From positions 1 to 15,102 of the forward strand of contig JAEYLA010000107.1 in NCBI GenBank assembly GCA_023461495.1: a stretch of DNA of 15,102 nt. The letters are read 5' to 3'. A model generated the notes under the pieces. The model was not told where the DNA came from. It saw nothing but the letters and a program-made list of their open reading frames with translations, and ran no database searches. Every line of letters begins with the position of its first letter. Position 1 is the first letter of the stretch. Below are positions 11,714 through 15,102 of this stretch, piece by piece. The DNA is from Bacillota bacterium (GTDB lineage Bacteria > Bacillota > Clostridia > Christensenellales > CAG-138). A program made the translations under genes and the position numbers.

Positions 11714-14050
11714 ATGCCTGTGAAGCAAACGATGGCGCTGCGCATCACCGGCGTCGTACAGGGGGTTGGATTCCGGCCCCATGTGGCGCGGCTTGCGCGG
11801 CAAATGAAGATCGACGGCTTTGTACGCAATGCCGGAGGCGAGGTATACATTGTGGCGCGGGGGCAGGCCCCGGCGCTTGATTGTTTCTGTCATGCGCTCA
11901 AAAACAATCCGCCCGCGGGCAGCCTGATCCGCTCGATGGAGCGGATGGAGCATAAAATAAGCGATCCTGTTCCAGAAGGCTTTTCGATTGAAGCAAGCGA
12001 GAGTGCCGCAGGCGTTGCCATGCCCGGGCCGGACATCGCCATGTGTGAAGACTGCCGGGCGGAACTTTTTACCCCCGGCAATCCGCGGTTTCATAATCCC
12101 TTTATCAGCTGCACGTATTGCGGGCCGCGCTTTTCGATATTAAAGGCGCTTCCCTATGACCGGGGAAATACGTCTATGGAACCATTTTCGCTGTGCCCGC
12201 TTTGTGCGAAAGAATATGGAGAGGAAAGCGACAGGCGCTTTCACGCGCAGACGGTGTGCTGCAATGCCTGCGGGCCAACGCTATATGGCATCGCGCGGGA
12301 TGGAAGCAAGGAAACGGGCGATACTGCGCTGCAACGGGCGGTGGGCATCCTTCACAGCGGGGGGATTATTGCCATCAAAGGGATTGGCGGCTATCACTTG
12401 GCGTGCGATGCGGCAAATGCCGGAGCGGTAAAAAAGCTCCGCGCGCTCAAGGGACGGGAGGAAAAGCCCTTTGCGGTGATGTTTGCGTCTCTTGATGAGA
12501 TAAAGGCGCATTGCGCGGTTTCAAAGGAAGAGGAAGCGCTGCTCATGTCCCCCGCACGGCCCATCGTGCTGTTGCACCGGCGGGAGGGCAATTTGAACAT
12601 TACGCAGGGTGTATATGGCGCAAGCCGGTATCTTGGCGCGTTCCTTTCCTATACGCCGCTGCAGCACCTGCTGTTTGAACACACAGGCCCGTTGGTGATG
12701 ACGAGTGCCAATCCTTCCGGGCTTCCTATTTTTTATCGGGATGAGGAGATGCGCGCATATTTTGAGGCGCATCAAGAGATTGACCACTTGCTGGCGCACA
12801 ATAGGCCCATCGAACGGATGTTAGACGATTCCGTCGTTGCCATTGTCGGCGGGCGCACGCAGTTTGTGCGCCGGGCGCGCGGCTATGTGCCGCTGCCGGC
12901 GGCACAGGCGGAAGCGCAGCAAGGCAGCGTTATTGCGCTGGGGCCGCACCAGAAAAGCAACATTACGATTTTCAGCAAGGGGCAGTTGTATCCCGGCGCG
13001 GAGCTTGGGGATTTGGAAACGGAAGAAATGCTCCGTGCGTACCGGAAGACGGCAGCGGAACTTCAGAGGCTGCTGCAGGCGGCGCCCACCCATGCGGTGT
13101 GCGACCTGCATCCGGGCTACGCGTCCACAGGATATGCGGAATCCCTGGGATTGCCACTTTTTCGCATACAGCACCATTTTGCGCACATCGCCTCCGTGCT
13201 CGCGGAATACGGCGTTACAACGCCGGTGATCGGCGTGGCGTTTGACGGTACCGGCTACGGCACGGACGGCACGGTATGGGGCGGGGAATTTTTGATCGCC
13301 TCGCCAAGAGGGTTCCAGCGCGCCGGGCATTTACAGCCTGTAGCGTATCTGGGCGGGGATACTTCTATCCGGCAGGGATGGAAAAGCGCTGCGTGCCTGC
13401 TTTACGGCGCAAATCTTCCGCAGCGGGATGCGCGCGGGCAGCTTGTGGAAGCCGCTTTAAAAAGCAATGTGAACGCCATCCGCTCTTCGAGCATGGGCCG
13501 CGTGTTCGATGCAGTCAGCGCGCTTCTTGGCGTTTGTGAGGAGTCCCAATACGAAGGACAGTGCGCCATCGAGCTTGAGGCGGCTGCCGCCCAATATTTG
13601 GGAGAGAGCCTGCCTTTCTCTTATGATATGATGGAAGAGGAAGGCAGACGGGTTGTCGGCCTTGCGCCGGCATTTCGGGAACTGCTCCTGGAGCGGGAAA
13701 AGGGTGCAAATACCGCCCTATTGTCGCACCGCTTTCATATGACCGTTGCGGATATCATAAAAGAAATGTGTATGCGCCTGCGGGAAAAGGCCGGGATAAG
13801 CGACGTTGCGTTGAGCGGCGGCGTATTCCACAACCGTATTTTATTGGAGCGGTCCTTGGCGCTGCTGCAGCAAGCCGGGTTTCGGGTGCTGACCAATACG
13901 GCGGTACCGCCTGGCGATGGTGGCGTATCGTTGGGTCAGGCATATATCGGCGCGTTTTATGCGAATGCGCCGGAGCGCTGCGCTTCCGGGCGCGGCGGGG
14001 AATGGAAGGAGGAAAAAGCGATATGTGTATTGCAGTCTCTGGAAAACTGA
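11714..14050 (+). CDS. hypF: HypF carbamoyltransferase, hydrogenase maturation
   Basis: A 778-residue protein with the full HypF order: acylphosphatase domain (about residues 7-90, GVVQGVGFRP with Arg21 and Asn39), paired zinc fingers (Cys111/114, 133/136, 161/164 and 183/186), a YrdC-like domain (about 205-385) and a Kae1-like domain (His487, 488 and 491; DGTGYGTDG; SGGVFHN; GDGGVSLGQ). It turns carbamoyl phosphate into a thiocarbamate on HypE, the source of the cyanide ligands. The ATG at 11714 has GGAG only 4 nt upstream, somewhat close; the next ATG is at 11732. The linker before the Kae1 site is unusual: where HypF usually has KNTF and SQHxGDL, this protein has KSNITIF and GAELGDL. It overlaps hypC by 28 nt. 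Confidence 0.95.
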   Translation: MPVKQTMALRITGVVQGVGFRPHVARLARQMKIDGFVRNAGGEVYIVARGQAPALDCFCHALKNNPPAGSLIRSMERMEHKISDPVPEGFSIEASESAAGVAMPGPDIAMCEDCRAELFTPGNPRFHNPFISCTYCGPRFSILKALPYDRGNTSMEPFSLCPLCAKEYGEESDRRFHAQTVCCNACGPTLYGIARDGSKETGDTALQRAVGILHSGGIIAIKGIGGYHLACDAANAGAVKKLRALKGREEKPFAVMFASLDEIKAHCAVSKEEEALLMSPARPIVLLHRREGNLNITQGVYGASRYLGAFLSYTPLQHLLFEHTGPLVMTSANPSGLPIFYRDEEMRAYFEAHQEIDHLLAHNRPIERMLDDSVVAIVGGRTQFVRRARGYVPLPAAQAEAQQGSVIALGPHQKSNITIFSKGQLYPGAELGDLETEEMLRAYRKTAAELQRLLQAAPTHAVCDLHPGYASTGYAESLGLPLFRIQHHFAHIASVLAEYGVTTPVIGVAFDGTGYGTDGTVWGGEFLIASPRGFQRAGHLQPVAYLGGDTSIRQGWKSAACLLYGANLPQRDARGQLVEAALKSNVNAIRSSSMGRVFDAVSALLGVCEESQYEGQCAIELEAAAAQYLGESLPFSYDMMEEEGRRVVGLAPAFRELLLEREKGANTALLSHRFHMTVADIIKEMCMRLREKAGISDVALSGGVFHNRILLERSLALLQQAGFRVLTNTAVPPGDGGVSLGQAYIGAFYANAPERCASGRGGEWKEEKAICVLQSLEN

Positions 14051-14241
14051 TTGAGATGGACGGCCGCCGGGGCAAGGCGGACGTCAGGGGCAATGTATTA
14101 TCGGTGGAGCTTGGATTGGTGGATGCAAAGCTGGGGGATTATGTGCTGATCCACGCCGGGTGCGCCATATCCGTTGTGAGCAAAGAAGAGAGCGATGAGC
14201 TTGACGAGCTTCTGGAGTTGATCCAATATGGCAACGCATAG
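14023..14241 (+). CDS. hypC: HypC family hydrogenase assembly chaperone
   Basis: A 72-residue protein beginning MCIAVSGKLIEMDG. Cys2, exposed after removal of Met, is the known residue that binds the iron precursor and contacts the large subunit. GDYVLIHAGCAI is the second conserved block; family members more often have Phe or Tyr where this one has Cys (HAGFAI). It forms the HypC-HypD platform on which the Fe(CN)2CO group is assembled and then passes it to the large subunit. AAGGAGG lies 10 nt upstream of the ATG inside the end of hypF, and its own end overlaps hypD by 14 nt, so hypF, hypC and hypD are probably translationally coupled. Confidence 0.95.
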   Translation: MCIAVSGKLIEMDGRRGKADVRGNVLSVELGLVDAKLGDYVLIHAGCAISVVSKEESDELDELLELIQYGNA

Positions 14242-15102
14242 CATCGAGGCGCTCGCGGAGCGCATTCAGCAATATGACGGACCGCCGATCAAGCTCATGG
14301 AGGTCTGCGGTACCCATACGCAGGCGGTGTTCCGTACCGGCATCCGCGGCATCCTGCCGCCCTCCATCCAGCTGATGTCCGGCCCCGGTTGTCCGGTGTG
14401 CGTGACGCCCGCGGGCTATATGGACCGCGCCGCGGAATTTGCAACAGCGCCCAACACCGCGCTGTGCACGTTTGGCGATATGATGCGCGTGCCCGGCAAT
14501 CACGGCAATCTCCTGGAGGTAAAGGCTTCCAGCGGGGATGTGCGCATGCTGTACGCGCCGATGACGGCACTCGATTGGGCAAAGGCGGAGCCGGACAGGC
14601 AGTTTGTGCTCACAGCGGTCGGGTTTGAAACCACGCTGCCGGTCTATGCGCTGCTCATCAAGCGCATGCGGGAGGAGAAAATTGCAAACCTCAAGCTGCT
14701 GCTGTGCGCAAAAGCGCTGCTGCCGGCACTGGAATGGATTTGTGAAAACAACCCGAATATCGATGGGTTCATCGGCCCGGGACACGTCAGCGCCATTTTG
14801 GGAAGCGACGCGTATAAAGACCTTTGCGCGCGCTACCATATTCCGCTTGCGGTGGGAGGGTTCTCCTATGAGCACATCATTGCCGCCGTCTATGATTTAA
14901 TGGAGCAGTGCGCGCAAAAAAAAGCGGAGGTGCGCAACCTCTATCCGGGCACGGTGGCGCAACAAGGGAACCCCTCGGCGCTGGCACTGATCAATGAATG
15001 CTTTGTCCGGCAGGCGTCCGAATGGCGGGGCTTAGGCAGCATCCCTGCGTCCGCCTATGTGCTGCGCAAAGAATATCGAGAGTATGACGCGGGCGCATAT
15101 GA
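14228..15102 (+). CDS. hypD: HypD, Fe(CN)2CO assembly protein, 3' end cut by window
   Basis: The frame is open from ATG 14228 to the window edge, giving 291 residues of a protein usually about 350-370 long. Signature motifs are MEVCGTHT (residues 24-31, Cys27), GPGCPVCVTP (Cys55, Cys58), GFETT (residues 132-136), GPGHVSAI and WRGLGSIPAS. HypD carries a [4Fe-4S] cluster and redox-active thiols and, with HypC, builds the Fe(CN)2CO unit; the cluster-binding C-terminal cysteines would lie beyond the window. The block that usually reads GFEPLDIL after GPGHVS is GFSYEHII here. GGAG at 14214-14217 lies 10 nt before the ATG, and the gene overlaps hypC by 14 nt. hypE is expected next. Confidence 0.94.
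   Translation, partial: MATHSIEALAERIQQYDGPPIKLMEVCGTHTQAVFRTGIRGILPPSIQLMSGPGCPVCVTPAGYMDRAAEFATAPNTALCTFGDMMRVPGNHGNLLEVKASSGDVRMLYAPMTALDWAKAEPDRQFVLTAVGFETTLPVYALLIKRMREEKIANLKLLLCAKALLPALEWICENNPNIDGFIGPGHVSAILGSDAYKDLCARYHIPLAVGGFSYEHIIAAVYDLMEQCAQKKAEVRNLYPGTVAQQGNPSALALINECFVRQASEWRGLGSIPASAYVLRKEYREYDAGAY

Noticed and set aside
14084..14875. A 263-codon minus-strand frame opposite hypC and hypD.
   Set aside because: It is antisense to hypD, whose motifs are unmistakable.
1..15102. Search for CRISPR arrays, insertion sequences, tRNA or rRNA genes.
   Set aside because: No regularly spaced repeats, transposase motifs, terminal inverted repeats or RNA gene signatures were seen.

Overview
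The window reads as part of an anaerobic bacterial genome. The best guess is a Clostridia-type Firmicute, because Shine-Dalgarno sites are strong (AGGAGG-like), the promoters are of the sigma-A type, the G+C content is moderately high, and the gene families are those of hydrogen-evolving fermenters. The exact lineage cannot be told from the sequence alone. Most of the window is one system: a membrane-bound, energy-converting group 4 [NiFe]-hydrogenase with its dedicated protease, plus the divergent hyp operon that builds its metal centre.

Layout. (1) 1-742, plus strand: the tail of an HD-GYP domain protein and a GNAT acetyltransferase, unrelated to the hydrogenase. (2) 743-910: a hairpin-rich convergent intergenic region ending in a bidirectional terminator. 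(3) 911-10784, minus strand: a tight twelve-gene operon. In transcription order it encodes a NuoM/MrpD-like antiporter subunit, a NuoL-like subunit, a NuoN-like subunit, NuoJ-, NuoK-, NuoA-, NuoB-, NuoC-, NuoD- and NuoH-like subunits, a NuoI-like 2x[4Fe-4S] protein and a HycI-like hydrogenase maturation protease. (4) 10785-11315: a divergent regulatory region with a near-consensus promoter for the hydrogenase operon, a perfect palindrome just downstream of the predicted start, a leader of about 200 nt holding a possible 36-codon reading frame, and a separate TATAAT promoter for hyp. (5) 11316-15102, plus strand: hypA, hypF, hypC and the first 291 codons of hypD, which runs off the window.

How it works together. 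The NuoD-like protein keeps both CxxC pairs that hold a NiFe site, and the NuoB-like protein has the hydrogenase CxxC rather than the adjacent CC pair of complex I. The complex is therefore a hydrogenase, not an NADH or quinone enzyme; no NuoE, NuoF or NuoG is present. Electrons, probably from ferredoxin, would pass through the NuoI- and NuoB-like FeS centres to the NiFe site to make H2 (or the reverse), coupled to ion translocation by a membrane arm with three antiporter-like subunits plus NuoH, J, K and A equivalents. HypF, HypC and HypD (with HypE, presumably downstream) make and deliver the Fe(CN)2CO group, HypA helps to insert nickel, and the HycI-like protease then removes a 45-residue tail from the large subunit.

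The most notable point is the subunit set: one homologue of each of the eleven core complex I subunits (A, B, C, D, H, I, J, K, L, M, N) around a hydrogenase catalytic site. That is fuller than classical Ech, Hyc or Hyf complexes, and lacks the extra Mrp-type small subunits of archaeal Mbh. Secondary points are the leader reading frame, the operator-like palindrome, divergent motifs in HypF and HypD, and the lack of hypB beside hypA.
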